Assembly: GCA_948144175.1 (NCBI GenBank) | Contig: CANXME010002001.1 | Location: forward strand, 1,116,501 to 1,180,500 | From: Closterium sp. NIES-65 | Lineage: Eukaryota; Streptophyta; Zygnematophyceae; Desmidiales; Closteriaceae | Reading direction: 5' to 3' | DNA length: 64,000 bases | Shown: piece by piece, positions 1 through 11,903 of the stretch | Position numbering within the stretch: position 1 is the stretch's first letter | Layout: each line of letters starts with the position of its first letter | Made by a program: the position numbers and the translations under genes | Notes under the pieces: model-generated | What the model saw: the letters and a program-made list of their open reading frames with translations, nothing else | The model's database searches: none | What the model was told of the DNA's origin: nothing

Positions 1-229
1 TGCCTGGCTCGGGTGGGCCTTGCTTTGTGGGCCTGTTCTGTGTGTTTTGCACCCCCTCACTTGCCCCCAAGTTCCTGACCCTCTGTCACAAAGGATTTGC
101 TAGCCTGGCGACCCGTGGTGCCCACCTCGGCCTTGCCAAGCATTACCGGCTGCTCGCAGTACTAGGGATGTTCTGCACCTGTTCTTGCCATGCCTGTACC
201 CCTATGAACCTATCAATGAAGGACTGCTT

Positions 230-253
230 GAGAGATTGCAAGAGTAAAAACTG
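230..253 (+). repeat. Target-site duplication of the LINE, left copy
   Basis: The 24 bases starting gagagattgcaagag are repeated exactly at 1011-1034. The two copies bracket the LINE fragment at 254-1010. A long direct repeat of this kind is what target-primed reverse transcription leaves behind. Confidence 0.8.
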
Positions 254-1010
254 CGCTGATCACACCGCCATCACGGGCCCCCGCCTCCCTAACCACCTAC
301 TCCGCTGCGGCACGGGCAAGCATCGCATCAACACCCATAACGAGCTGCGCGATGCCTGCATTAGCATGGCCCAAGACGCGGGGTTCATTGTCCACAGCGA
401 GTCATCGGCGCACTGCCCCATTGAGGAATAGACGGCAGATTTTACAATGACGGACAGAAGCAGTGGGGCAGTCTACGTATGCGACGTCACCATTACTGAC
501 CCTATTAGCACTAGGGATCCAGAGGCGCAAAAAGGCAGGGGCTGGGCGGCAAGGGAGCAAGCGGACAAGAAGATCCAGCACTACGCCACCCTGCCAGAGA
601 CAGTGAAGTTCTTCCCACTTGCGGTAGACACCTACGGCTGCCCCTGCGCAGAGGTGCCAGTCTTCCTGAAGCTCTTGGTGGACACTGCAGCTCGGCGCCA
701 CTTCAACGCCGACTCCAAATCGTTCTATGCTGCAAAGTTCCTGCACCAGTTCAGGCAACGCTGGTCGGTGGCCCTGCAAAGGGCCCAATCTGTGGGTCTC
801 CTGCTCAAGCTTGGAGAGGCTGCGGCAGTAGAAAACCCGCCTGTGGGGGGAATTGGGGACGAGTTGCACCTTGGGGACTACTTTGCGGTCATTGAGCCCC
901 TGGTGGAGTTGTAGATCTGCGGTGCTTGTGCTTTGCATGTGTGTAACCTATGCCTCTATGACTTGCATGCTTGTACTTGCCGTCTATATCAATACAAGGA
1001 CCATTAGAGA
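254..1010 (+). mobile_element. 5'-truncated LINE: C-terminal endonuclease region and 3' UTR
   Basis: The frame from about 254 to 914 reads like the C-terminus of a LINE polyprotein with a restriction-like (PD-(D/E)xK type) endonuclease. It shows GPRLPNHLLRCGTGKHR, then HNELRDACISMAQDAGF, then DFTMTDRSSGAVYVCDVTIT with spaced acidic residues, and ends in LEL-stop at 912-914. An in-frame TAG at 429-431 interrupts it, so the copy is dead even apart from its truncation. The reverse transcriptase and everything upstream are missing, as expected for a 5'-truncated insertion. About 96 bases of 3' UTR follow the stop; there is no poly(A), and the end runs into GA-rich sequence that merges with the right duplication. 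The LINE call rests on the motif pattern plus the flanking 24-bp repeats; the exact clade is not certain. Confidence 0.72.
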
Positions 1011-1034
1011 GAGAGATTGCAAGAGTAAAAACTG
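1011..1034 (+). repeat. Target-site duplication of the LINE, right copy
   Basis: Exact match of 230-253. The boundary with the GA-rich 3' end of the LINE is ambiguous by a few bases. Confidence 0.8.
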
Positions 1035-2132
1035 GATGGTGGGTTGAAAAAATACACCTATTACGAAGCACAATGGGGTGCAGTATCATTACGTGGCGGC
1101 TTGTTGGTGACTGTGTTGGTTTCGCCACCTTCGTCACGATCGGCCAACACCATAGCTGACAGTACATCAGCCGACTCAGGGGGGCTAGACGTGGGAGAAG
1201 GGAAGGGTGGGCCACGGTTATCGGGGTGTCACACCGGCAGGCACTACATGAGCCTGTACAGGGGGTTTGGTGCAGAAGGTGCAATGGTAGGTGCAGGGGG
1301 GCCGGGAGTAGCACCAGCAAGCACAGTTGGAGCCTGCACAGGGGGGGGTTAGCGCTGCAAGTGCGCTGCAAGTGCGATGATCGGTGCAGGGGGGGGGGGG
1401 GGGGGGCGGGAGTAGCACCAGCTGGCATAGCTGGAGCCTGCACAGGGGGGTTTTGCGCTGTAGGCGTAATGGCCGGGGTAGGGGGGCCATGGATAGCTCC
1501 ACCGAGGGACGCAAGCTCAACTCGCCACGTTTCCCACCATCCCCACACACGTGCGGTAGCCAGCTGGCGGATGAAGTCAGGTGTACACCTTCCAGCAAGT
1601 CCATCGCCTCTCCTGTGAGATGCCACATGCGTCCCCTGGGTGGCTTACCCTAGCAGATGCTGCGTCGAAAGAGCATGCCCCTAGCTGCTGATCGGGGAAG
1701 TGACCCAGAGTTAGAGTTCGTGAAGACCCCGGCTCGGGGACAATTTTTGCTTGTCAGGTACCGTCGGGGAGGAGTTTAACGCCTGCATACTCCCCTGATC
1801 CACCGACCCCCCCCCCCCCCCCCCCCCCCCCGGTTGTGTGTGAAGGAGTAGGTGGGGGGGGGCATGAGTCCCGAATGATCCTCCGACAGTGCCGGCAACA
1901 CACCCGCGCGAGCACAGCGCCGTCCAGTCGGAGACGTGGCTTCGGCGGTCGCCCCATGCAGCAAGCTGTTGATCATTGCGTGGGCCGCCTATAATATGTG
2001 CGAATCCCCCTGCTGCTCCATATGACCAGTCGCAATCTGGTTATGGTGGGGAGGTGACTCGTGGGCTCTCTCACTTGGTCCCGCCACAAGATCTGCTAAC
2101 CGCTGCTGCGCTGAAGCTAGTATCGCGGCAAC
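1035..2132. other. Flanking DNA without a supported gene; low-complexity
   Basis: I find no convincing coding region here. From about 1240 to 1495 there are two to three degenerate copies of a unit of about 115 bp, built around gggagtagcaccagc and gagcctgcacagggg. There is an 18-base G run at 1389-1406 and a 25-base C run at 1807-1831. The open frames across this stretch are short, differ on every strand and are explained by base composition. Confidence 0.5.
1240..1495 (+). repeat. Degenerate tandem repeat, unit about 115 bp
   Basis: The blocks gggagtagcaccagc and ggagcctgcacagggg recur at about 1307-1350 and 1410-1455. A weaker partial copy (gagcctgtacaggggg) lies near 1249. A G18 run separates the two good copies. 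Confidence 0.55.
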
Positions 2133-3127
2133 TTATGCTTGCAGCGCAGTCAGATCGTCGCGGGTGCTTGACAAATCCTTTTTGAGCCCCTCAACCAGAA
2201 GCTCCAACCGCAACACGTCATTCTCACAGTGCCCCACGTGACAGGTAACGTTGTGGATGCCACCGACAACATCACGCAGCTTCGTGTCAAGGTCGGCAAA
2301 TTCTGGCGGCAGCGGATTCTTCACGCGCTTGCTAAGGGGGGGTTCTTGGGATGGCACAACTCCTTGAGGACGTGAGAGACGATGTCCCCACGCATCTCCC
2401 TCCAGTACTGGTCGGACCCGTAGCGCAGCGGGGGCAGCCCGTCCTCTAGCATTGCGAACCCGTTTTGCATCGACTCCTTTGCGTAGATGCACATGTAGAC
2501 TCCACAGTCGACGAGATTAGGTTGCATCGGGCACTTGTAGTACTACATACTGAGCAAAAGGGGATTACAGATGTAGTTAGGGGAAGGTATCGGAATAAAA
2601 CCATTCAAGAATAGGTACGAACAAAAATAAGGCTTACCGCCATCGCGATGCAAGGGATGGGATCTAGCCACAATTTGATTTCGGACCAGGTAAGACCAAG
2701 CTCTTCGGCTTGTAACGCCAGACCGAGTAGACTGCACCAAAAACAAATAATATTAGTGTGCGTTAAACAGGAGGATCAAATAGTGATGGTGTGCACGAGT
2801 AATCACGAATACGTTTTAAAATTGATAGGCTTACGTTATGATCTTGGAAAACACCACAGGTGCCATGTTCTGATTATCACTCGTTGAATCGTAGAGGTAG
2901 GCCGACATGAGATCCGTGTTCACTGATTTTGAAGCTCCGGTTCTAGCCATGCTCGGCTCTTTGATGGCAACCAGACTGAAATACCTGGGCTCACTGCACC
3001 AGACCAAAGAACGACTAGTTGTTGCGCATACACGCATCATGATGCAGTGGGTAGAATGGAAAGCTCGTACATGAACAGTGGAAATAAGATGCTTACGTTG
3101 TTGTAACTACGACAAGAACGTAGTTGT
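2133..3127 (-). pseudogene. 3' exons of a Ulp1/C48-like cysteine peptidase gene, disrupted
   Basis: On the minus strand the exon from about 2542 to 2321 reads KCPMQPNLVDCGVYMCIYAK. This matches the Gln-(x)5-Asp-Cys-Gly signature of the Ulp1/SENP (C48) SUMO-peptidase fold, with the catalytic Cys in DCG and the oxyanion Gln before it. A candidate acceptor lies just upstream at about 2543. Earlier exon-like blocks lie at about 2980-2831 (SVNTDLMSAYLYD, resembling the N-terminal substrate-groove segment of the family) and 2746-2640, each ending at a gtaag donor. I cannot locate a clear catalytic His-Trp. After the DCG exon the frame ends at 2321, but a G7 run at 2336-2342 separates it from a good-looking amphipathic frame down to 2133, so a one-base slip is possible. 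The 5' part lies at 12171-12760, beyond element A. It may be a host gene or the cargo of a DNA transposon. Confidence 0.5.
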
Positions 3128-3255
3128 TGTCAGAAACAAGAAGTGATTGAACTACACAAGGTTGGAGTACAAGTATGAAACCCTAGAGTTGTGTACCCCC
3201 TAAAGGCTAACCCACTATAGCCTACATAGCAATAACACATATATAGTGTTTGACA
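3128..3255 (-). repeat. 3' LTR of element A
   Basis: 128 bp, matching 10166-10273 plus 12153-12170. In element orientation a G-rich polypurine stretch (tatgggggtg) lies directly before it. Confidence 0.9.
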
Positions 3256-3484
3256 CACCCCCATAGGCAAAGTTGGGAAGAGCAAGGGGTCACAAGACCA
3301 GTCAAGAAAGGCAAACAAGCTCAGGGTGGATCACAACGTCACCACACACTCTGAGCACAAGTAAAGGGCCTCAGGGCCAGTTCACATGCAGAGGCATATA
3401 CGCAACAAAAACAGCAAGGTGATCTCAGCCTAGCAAAGCAAACAGGCAGGTATATATCTATATAGATCACAGTACAGGCAAAGC

Positions 3485-5010
3485 CTACAGCAAGTGAGGA
3501 AAAGTGGGCACAAGCCCTAGCAAAGTGCAGAAACGCTGATGATCACCAGACTGAAGTGCCTTGGTGAATATATCAGCGGTGTTGGCCTTAGTGGCCACAT
3601 AACGCAGACGAAGCTGACCGCGCTGCTGCAGCTCTCGAGCCAGGAAGTAACGGAGAGCGATGTGCTTCGTTCTGTGCTCCAGTCTGTGCTCCTCACACAA
3701 GGCAATGCCAGCCTTGTTGTCCACGTACAGTACTGGAGGAGAACTGGGCCGCTCTCCCAAGTCGGTCAGCAGGTAGGTGAGCCAGCGCAGCTCCTGTGCA
3801 GCCATGGCTGTGGCGTAGATCTCAGCCTCACAACTGGAGCTAAGAACAGAAGACGAGCGAGTAGAACGCCAAGAAACTAAACCAGAGCCAAGGCTGAAGG
3901 TGTAACCCTGTGACGACCGCTAAGTAGCCTGGTCGTCAACCCAAGAAGCGTCTGAGTGCCCAGTGAGAACAACTGAGCTCCCTCCTCCAAGCACGAGCCC
4001 CATGCCCGATGTACTGCACAAGTAGCGCAATACCCTCATTGCAGCATCCCAGTGCACCTTTCGGTGCCTGCCAGGAGCCACGTAGCGGGCCAGAAGGCCA
4101 AGAGGGTATGCTAGGTCAGGATGAGTGCAAGTCATCAGGTACATGAGGCAACCAACTAACTCTCGGTAAGGACCACTCGGCTCTACGGACTCATCCGAAG
4201 GCAGAGCTGAGAGCGAGTGACCAGTACGCAGAGGAGTGGGCTGAGGCGAGGAGTACGTGAAGCGGAAGCGCTGAAGGACCTGCTGCACCATGTGTGACTG
4301 AGTCAATGTGATGGTGCGGCGTGCTCTGTCCCGGGTGATCTGCAAGCCAAGGTAGCTGCGCAGTTCACCCAGGTCTGTGCACGTGTGTCTCTTTTGCAGC
4401 TCCAACTTCACGTGGGCGAGAGCATCAGTGTCAGCAGTGGCAAAGACCAAGTCGTCGACGTACACGAGGATGTAGAATGGCGGCAGCGAAGTGCCAGTGC
4501 GCAGAAACAGTGACGGGTCAGCAGTAGAGGGCGCGAACCCAAGTGCCGCAAGCGTAGTCCTCAGTGTGTCGTGCCACTAACGTGGCGCCTGGCGGAGACC
4601 ATAGACTGGCCGCCGGAGGCTCCACTGGGTACTAGGAGGAAACGACCCAGTGAAGCCAGGAGGGCGGCGCAGCCAGATCTCCTCGTGCAGGCTGCCCTGC
4701 AAGAAAGTTGTGCTGAAGTCAAGAGAGAGAAGCTCGTAGTCACGCTGAGCAGCAACGTGCAGTAGTACCCGAAGAGTGGTCATCTTCGGGGTGGGAGAGA
4801 AGGTCTGAAAGAAGTCTACTCCCTCTCGCTGACTGAAGCCTCGAGCAACGTAACGAGCCTTGAAGACAGGCGGAGAACCCGGCGGCCGCTTCACCCTGAA
4901 AATCCACATGCCACTGACGATGTTCGCCCCAGGAGGGGGAACCTCGTCAACGTAAGTGCCAGTGGACTTCCAGGATGCCATCTTTGCATCCATGGCTGAC
5001 TCCCACTGAG
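3485..5010 (-). pseudogene. Element A reverse transcriptase and RNase H
   Basis: Copia RT landmarks are readable on the minus strand: FKARYVARGFSQREGVDF, the LDFSTTFLQGSLHEEIWLRR segment, and the catalytic YVDDLVFA. Next comes LGLQITRDRARRTITLTQSH, and then an RNase H with YVDNKAGIALCEEHRLEHRT and LRYFLAREL. The region closely parallels those of E, F, J and K. It is interrupted in several places and is a fossil. Confidence 0.85.
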
Positions 5011-5289
5011 AGGGGTACTCACCCGCGATCGCCTCAGCGTAAGAGCGCGGGGTCGGGATGTCTGGAGCATCCGGGTCTCCTTTAGAGGCGATCAGCATGG
5101 ACACTAGATGAGGCCCAGCGGTTGCAAGACACTCAAGGTCCTCCTGTCTGTCCTCAAGGACGTCTGTGCCTAGAGCACAGTCACCCCCGATGGACGGAGG
5201 ACAGACAGACTCAGACTCAGCAACAAGACTGGCAGCGTAGTCTAGACGACAGTGAGCAGCAAAGTCGACAAGCTCAGCAACTAGGGCAG

Positions 5290-6600
5290 ACGCAGCAGCA
5301 GACTCAAAGGAAGGGTCAGTGATAGCAGTGGCTAGGAGACGCGTGACAGTAGGACTGGCAGCACGAAGAGAGTCAGACTCCGGGTCAGCAAGCACAGGAA
5401 GAGAGGACTCAGGAGGAGACGGCAGAGGGACACGCTGTGGAGCAGTGGAAGGACGCAGAGTCATAAAGTGTGTGCTAGGCAGAGGTGGAGGACGCTCACG
5501 CTGACCACGGCGACCAGTGCGAGCAGCACGAACAGGTGACACAGGACGCGACACAGGCAACATAGGATGAGACTCAGGCTCAAGAGGCTCTGTAAGACCG
5601 CCTGTCGGACCAGTGTAGGGAGAAGGACCAGGAAGTGGCGAGGCAGGTGGGGGCTGGGACTGCGACTGGACAGGCGGAGGACACTCTAAGGAGGGAGGAG
5701 GACTAGAAGGAGGCGGCTGACCAAGAACCTGCTGAAGGAGCGGAACGAAGTACGGCCGGGGCCGTGAAGCGCCCCCAGAAGCAGCAGAGACAGCACCAGA
5801 ACCTCCAGTCGAACCAGCACCAGCAACACCTCCAACAGCTCTAGAGCCTCCACCAGCACTGGCAGCACCTCCAGCAGCTCCAGAACCTCCAGTAGCACCA
5901 GCAGCACCTCCAGCCGCTCCAGGACCTCCAGCATTACCAGCAGTACCTCCAGGACCTCCAGTAGCACCAGCAGCACCTCCAGCGGCAGGGCCTCTAGCTA
6001 GCGGTACCTCAACGCAAGGAGCTCCACTCCTGAGGCTACAGCGCTGAGCATACCACTCACGTAGACACTGAGGGGAGGGAGGCTTTGGCTGCGGCACTAC
6101 ACCTGCGAGGCCACCAGCTCCGACTCCAGTAGACCCCCCAGCCTCACTAGCCCCACGACGGAGGCTGTAGCGCTGAGAGTACCACTCACGCAGCTGCTAT
6201 GAAGAGGGAGCGCTACCAGGCTCAGCACCCCCAGTCTCAGCACCCCAAGTCTCAGCACCCCTTGGCTCAGCACCCCCAGTCGCAGCACCTCCAGGCTCAG
6301 TACCCAAAGTCTCCGTACCCACAGGCTCAACACCCCCAGTCGCAGCACCTCCAGGCTCAGCACCCAAAGTCTCCGCACCCCCAGGCTCAGCACCCCCAGG
6401 CGCAGTGCCCCCAGACCCAGCACCACTAGGCTCGACACACTCAGTACCTCGGGCAGGACCAGAGTCAGCAGCTACCTCGACAGGCTCGACCGGGTCTACC
6501 TGGGAAACACCTGAGGGAGCAGCACCCTTGGGAGGGAGGGGGTCTACCGACGGGACACCTGGGGTGAGGAAGAGCGGCGGGGGGGGGGGGAGTGGGGCAG
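5290..6600 (-). repeat. Element A integrase-RT linker with coding minisatellites
   Basis: A low-complexity Gly/Ala/Glu/Pro-rich linker. At about 6195-6425 an irregular unit around ctcagcacccccag (minus strand GGAEPGG) is repeated. At 5770-6000 short Gly-Ala repeats occur. Two copies of the LREWY peptide module lie at about 6040-6070 and 6170-6195. Equivalent linkers occur in D, E, F and J. Confidence 0.7.
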
Positions 6601-6609
6601 TGCGGTAGG

Positions 6610-8080
6610 GGAAGAGACGGTAAAAGGGTACCGACTCGTCGAAGGTGACGTCCTGAGAGGCGAAGACACGGCACGAGGTGGGGTGGTAAAACTGCCAGCC
6701 AGGCGCGTCAGGGACAAAGCCAAGGAAGACACAGGGAACTGCACGGGAGGAGAGTTTGTCCGCGGACGTATCGCGGACAAAGGCTCGACATCCCCAGACT
6801 CGGAACACCAACGCATCCCCAACCTCCCCCGTCCAACGCAGGGTGGGCGAGGTCTCCGGAACAGAGACACGGGGCCAGAGGTTGAGCTGATGCGCGGCGT
6901 ACTGCACTGCAAACGGCCACAGGAAATGGGGGGCAGCCGCATGGATCATGGAGGTACGAGCGACCTCCATGACAAGACCAATGCGACGCTCAGCAACCCC
7001 ATTCTGCTGCGGAGAGGCCAGGAGAGTGAACGTCTGGCGGATGCCGTGCTCCGCACAGTAGGCTACCAGGAGGTCAGTGGAAAACTCGCCACCTCTGTCA
7101 GAGTGCAGACGTAGGACAGGAAAGTCCGACTGGAACCGCTAGCGGAGCTGGAGACGAGCAGCGCGGATCCAGGGGATCAAGACATCAGGGACCTCACCCT
7201 TGGTACGCAAGGGGAAGACCATGGTGTAGCGCGTGTAGTCGTCGACGACCAGCAGAAAGTACCGCTCGTGGCCCTGTCCCCGGACGCGGGCGGGGCCCCA
7301 CACGTCCAGGTGGAGAGTCTGCAGGGGAGCCTCTGTGGGAGGGAACAAGGAGGAGTGAGGAGCGGCGCGCTGCCGCCCCTCGACACAGGGAAGACATGGA
7401 GGAGCAGGCGAGGGTGGTAGGGGAGGGAGAACTCTGGGAAGACCACAGACAAGGTACCTGGAGTGCATGCCGCGAAGGCGCTGCACTGACGGGTGACCAA
7501 GGCGGTGGTGCCAGAGGACAGTCTGGTGCGACAGGGAGCGACACGAGCAGGGGCCCGACAGCTGACCTGACGCAGACGCAGACGCAGCTACCTGAGGGGA
7601 CTCAGTGGTCAGTGTGTACAAGTCCGACCCCGGCTGCCGAGTGAAGGTAGCCAGGTGACGACCCGTCCGGGCACACGTGCAGTGCGTCACACGCTCGTAG
7701 GCCGGGGTGAACTGGTGAACACCTGCGTCCTGGAGTGCGGAACCCGCCACCAAGTTTGTAGACAACGAGGGGAGGTAGAGGCCCGACAGCGTGCCAGATG
7801 GGACAGCAGGACAAGGGAGGGCAGTGGTGGAGGTCGCAAGGACTGGACCCCCGGAGGGGTCAGCCAGGGAGACAGCAACCGGTCTAGGGAGCTGCTCTAG
7901 GGCAGTGCGGTCGCGAAAGAAACAGCGGGAAGCACCTGAATCCAGTGTGAAGGTGTGAAGTGCCTCAGTAGGAGCGGTACCAGCAGACGCAGACGCGCTA
8001 GCACCTAGGGCAGCAGCCTCACCAGTACCTGGAGCAGCAGACGCACTAGCACCTAGAGCTGCAGCCTCACCGGTCCCAAT
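6610..8080 (-). pseudogene. Element A protease and integrase
   Basis: The aspartic protease motif LDSGASRCFF is at about 7900-7965. The integrase zinc-binding segment WHHRLGHPSVQRL lies near 7465-7525, with CLPCVEGRQR after it. The catalytic core begins LHLDVWGPARVRG and VVDDYTRY at about 7215-7320. The C-terminal integrase part (FYHPTSCRVFASQDVTFDES) ends near 6620. Protease before integrase before RT is the Copia order. Confidence 0.82.
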
Positions 8081-8189
8081 ACCTGGGTCGGGCGGTACGC
8101 TCAGGTAACAGTCACCCTCAACACTAATAGTCAATGCATACATAGCAGCAAGGATAGCATCATAATCAAGAGCAAAGATATCAATTCCC

Positions 8190-9463
8190 TTCTTAAGCAA
8201 TCAGCCCAGCGGGGCAGCTCAGAGGCGTCGGGAAACTGCTCACGCCAGGCATCGTCGAGGCGAAAGAAACAGCGCTGAGCCGTGTGAAACCTCCCACAGG
8301 TCTGGCCAGTGCGGTCACCTGTGCGGATGACGTACGGGCAGGTTCCCCCACCCCAGATCCCCCACGCTGAGAGTACCACTCACGGAGCTGCTGGGGCGAG
8401 GGAGTCTCACCGGGACGCTGCTGCTGCTGCCTCTGGCCACCGCCGAACCCCCCACGCTGCACCGCTCCACCGCGACCGCCACCCGCTCCACCGCCGCCAC
8501 CACTGCCACCACCACCCCCACCACCTCCACCACCGCCGCCGCCACAACCCCCTGGGCCGCCACCGACCCCCCCACCACCCGCGCCACTCCCACCTTCGCC
8601 ACCACCCCCGCCCACCCCACCCCCTCCACCGCCGCCGCCCCCACCTCCACCTCCATCACCCTTGCCCCCCTTGCCCCTGCCGCCCTTGCGCCTCCCACTA
8701 GGAGTAGACGCGGCCCCGACCCCCTCAGCTCCGAGGAGGTCGACAGCATCAGCAGATGCAATGGAGGGGAGGAGGGGGGAGGGGGAGCACCCCTCAAAGA
8801 AGGGGGTACGGGGGTCACCACGAGAGGCACCTACAGCTACAATGCTCTTCTCAGCTGCTAGGAGTTCCTTCTCGAGGAGGCCGACAGTGAGGTTAGTGGG
8901 GGAAAGGGCGAGAAAGTGGTCCCTGACAGTGCGAAGGGAGTTAGGGAGGCGGGTGACAAGGTGGTACAGTGTGAGGTACATCGGGGGGGGGGGTGGGGGG
9001 GGTTCTTGGCGAGGAAATCGGGGGGGAGCGCGGCACGGTAGCGGAGGTCACTGGTATGGAGGTGGGTGATGAGGTTAGCTACAGTGGCAAAGGCGGACAG
9101 GTCGGGGAAGAGGTAGGGCAGTGAGAGACGGCCTATAGCAGCAGTGGCAGGGGAGGAGTAGCGCGCGACTACTGCGTCGTACAGCTCCTTAGCGGTCTTA
9201 TGCTGGCCGAAGTGCTCGCGCTCATCTAACGGCAGGTGGCTGGGAACGGCTAGGCGGGCGTGAGCATCACGGGTCTGCCACTGGGAGCGAGCAGTACTGT
9301 CAGCAGTAGCGGGAGGTGCGGGAGCAGCGCCCGACGTGTGGTCATACAGGGAGACATCGTCCTTGGCAGTGATCTGGAGGAACAGGTGGAGGTCATCTAG
9401 CCAAACTTCAAACTTAATCGGGCGGCCCTCAGCGTCAAAGGTGAGAATAGAGGGAGTGGCCAT
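8190..9463 (-). pseudogene. Element A Gag
   Basis: It starts with MATPSILTFDAEG at 9463, followed by a UBN2/retrotran_gag-type capsid domain (FEVWLDDLHLFLQ, then DAVVARYSSPATAAIGRL). A long glycine-rich tail, the module SPQQLREWYSQRG, and a Cys/His cluster CPYVIRTGDRTGQTCGRFH (spacing C-x13-C-x3-H-x4-C) follow. The cluster replaces the usual CX2CX4HX4C zinc knuckle. Confidence 0.8.
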
Positions 9464-10165
9464 AGTGGCAGCAGTAGTAGTAGGTACAGTAGCAGTAGTA
9501 GCAGTAGCAGTCGAAGCAGTAGTACGACAGGAACAGGAACAGGAGTTGCTGCAGGTGGGGCACAGTAGGACGGCGCGGCTCAGGTCGGGCGGCGCGGCTC
9601 GGTTCGGGCGGCATGGCTCGGTTCGGGCGGCGCGGCTCGGTTCGGGCGGCGCGGCTCGGTTGGGGCGGCGCGGCTCGACTCGGGCTGGGCTACGCGGCGG
9701 TGCGCGACGAGGGGCGTGCACGTGGGCGGCTGTAGCGAGCGGGCCGCGGCTGTGCGTGGGCCTGACTAGCGCGCGGGCAAGCGGCCAAGGGGAGCGACGT
9801 GGCGGCCTACTGGCGGGGCCGCGACGCTCTGGTCGCGCTGGCTGTGACCTGAGGGCGGGCGGCTGAGGGTCGCGCGTCGGCCTAGGGGCGAGCGCGGCCT
9901 ACGGGCGACGGCCTGCTGGGGCTCGGGAGAAAAAATCAGGCCGCCCTAGGCGCGGTTTTCTTACGCGCGCTAAAACGACGGGGCCGCGCTCAGGCTGCTA
10001 GCGGGCTGCACGAGAGAAGAGCGCACGAGGGCGCACTTGGGGAGAGGCGCACGAGGGCGCTAAAAAAAAAGGGGCGCACGAGGGCGCTAAAAAAAAAGGG
10101 GCGCACGAGGGCACCTCTAGCGGAACGGTGGGCCCTTAGGTCTAGAACCTAAGCTCTTAATACCA
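9464..10165 (-). other. Element A leader: GC-rich repeats and primer-binding site
   Basis: Between the 5' LTR and gag lies a GC-rich leader. At about 9565-9690 a unit near cggctcggttcgggcggcg repeats. At about 10015-10125 ggcgcacgagggcgc repeats. The primer site, TGGTATTAAGAGC in element orientation, abuts the LTR at 10153-10165. Confidence 0.75.
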
Positions 10166-10273
10166 TGTCAGAAACAAAAAAGATTGAACTACACAAGGTT
10201 GGAGTACAAGTATGAAACCCTAGAGTTGTGTACCCCCTAAAGGCTAACCCACTATAGCCTACACAGCAATAAC
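10166..10273 (-). repeat. 5' LTR of element A, inner part
   Basis: This is the internal side of A's 5' LTR. The remaining piece is at 12153-12170, beyond inserted element B. It matches 3128-3255 apart from about four differences. Confidence 0.9.
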
Positions 10274-10516
10274 TGTCAGACTAATATATAATTCTATATA
10301 TTGTTCTATAACTGCCTGTAGTGTAGAATACTGTAGTCATATAACTTTCTAGTTGGTGGTGCACCTTACATGCTCTGTTTGCTATATGTACTCTTGTGCT
10401 ATAGTGAACATCATTCCCCTCTCAACTTTCTCGACACTTCTCCTTACCCTCGAACTCGATCACTAAGCTACTAAACCTATGGCTTCTAAGCCCACCTATA
10501 CTTAGCTTATTTCACA
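10274..10516 (+). repeat. 5' LTR of element B
   Basis: 243 bp, TG...CA ends, essentially identical to 11904-12146 (one a/g difference seen). Confidence 0.93.
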
Positions 10517-10639
10517 TGGAATCAGAGCGACTACGCTCTTGGCCTGTGGGCCCCACGTGCTTCCGCTGCTTTCCTGTCTGTCGCGTGCCCAGTGGCGCGC
10601 GACACCTTTTTCTTCTCGCCACGCGCCCGCCCGCCGTGC

Positions 10640-11440
10640 GCCCCGGGCGCGCCGCGTCTTCCTGCCCCGTCGCCGCCCTTCTCGGCCCCTCACGGCCTCT
10701 TCGCGGCCTCGTCGCTGCTCCTCTCACGGCCCCTCGCGCCACCCTTAGCGGCCCCATCGCCACACTTCGCGGCCCTGTCGCCGCCCCTTCTCGGCCCCGT
10801 CGCCGCCCTTAGCGGCCCCGTTGCCGCCCCTCGCGGCCCCGTCGCCGCCCTTCTCGGCCCAGTCGCCGCCCCTCGCGGTTCCGTTGCCGCCCCTAGTGGC
10901 CCCGTCACTTGCTCGTCGCCCCCCCCCCCCCCCCCCCCCCCCTGGCCGCCGCCTCTGCCTCCCCTGTGCCCGCGCCTGCTTTGCAACAGCACGCGGGCCT
11001 GCCTTGCAACTTCAGCCACTCCTGGAGCAGTCGCCACTGCAGCAGCCGTCCCTGGAGCAGCCGCCACTACAGCAGCCGCCCGTGGAGCAGCCGCCACTGC
11101 AGCAGCCGCTCCTGGAGCAGCCGCCCCTGGACCAGCCGCCACTACAGCAGCCGCCCCTGGAGCAGCCGCCCCTGCAGCAGCCGCCCCTGGCCTCTGGAGC
11201 AGCTGCCACTGCAGCAGCCGCCCCTGGAGCAGCCGCCCCTGCAACAGCCGCCCCTGGAGCAGCCTCCCCTGCAGTAGCCGCCCCTGTCCTCTGGAGCAGC
11301 CGCCACTGCAGCAGCCGCCCCTGGCCCCTGGAGCAGCCGCCCCTGGCCTCTGGAGCAGCCGCCACTGCAGCAGCCGCCCCTGGCCCCTGGAGCAGCCGCC
11401 CCTGGAGCAGCCGCCCCTGGAGCAGCCGCCACTGTAGCAG
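10640..11440 (+). repeat. Element B interior: GC-rich leader repeats
   Basis: The first half (10680-10918) repeats a unit around cggccccgtcgccgcccct and ends in a C24 run at 10919-10942. The second half (11020-11440) repeats ctggagcagccgcc and ctgcagcagccgcc. Several frames stay open through it on both strands, which reflects the repeat and not a gene. Two copies of a G-rich unit of about 30 bp follow at 11474-11535. Confidence 0.8.
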
Positions 11441-11903
11441 CCGCTCCTGGACCCAGTGCAGCCGTGGGGGGGTGGGTATGGGGGTGGCGGGTGTGGGGGT
11501 GATGGGTATGGGGGTGGCGGGTGTGGGGGTGATGAATGTGGGACATGTGGGGGAGGTTGAGTGGAGGTGGCCGCCGTGTCGTCAGCAGCACCAGTAGTCC
11601 GGGGCGTTGCTCCGGTAGCCCAGTCGTAGCCAGCTGCGCCAGTCGCCCGTGGGTCCGTTGCTCCTGCCGCTCGTCTTAGCCGCGGAGCCAGTTACTCCAG
11701 TAGTCCGGGGCGTTGTTCCGGTAGCCGCTGTGCCAGTGTGACTCCTGTTGCCCGTGTGTCTGCAGCTTCAGCCGTCGCCTCCCATCTCCTCTCCTGTCAC
11801 AGTCCCTCCTCCTCCTCACTTCCCCTCTCCTTCTCCTGCGCTTGGTATACCCCTTCAGGGGGCGTTGACTGCACATTCTTCCCTACAGGCACTTATGGGG
11901 GCG

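Noticed and set aside
1-229. N-terminal part of the open frame running into the LINE
   Set aside because: The LINE begins at 254 after its target duplication, so the upstream codons are flanking DNA that happens to be open.
8309-8701. His-rich plus-strand protein opposite the Gag of element A
   Set aside because: It is the antisense of the polyglycine-coding repeats (ccaccgcc read as HHRHH).
10592-11597. Proline/glutamine-rich protein gene inside element B
   Set aside because: The frame is open in several registers on both strands because of gcagccgcc-type repeats. No start context, domain or codon bias favours one of them.
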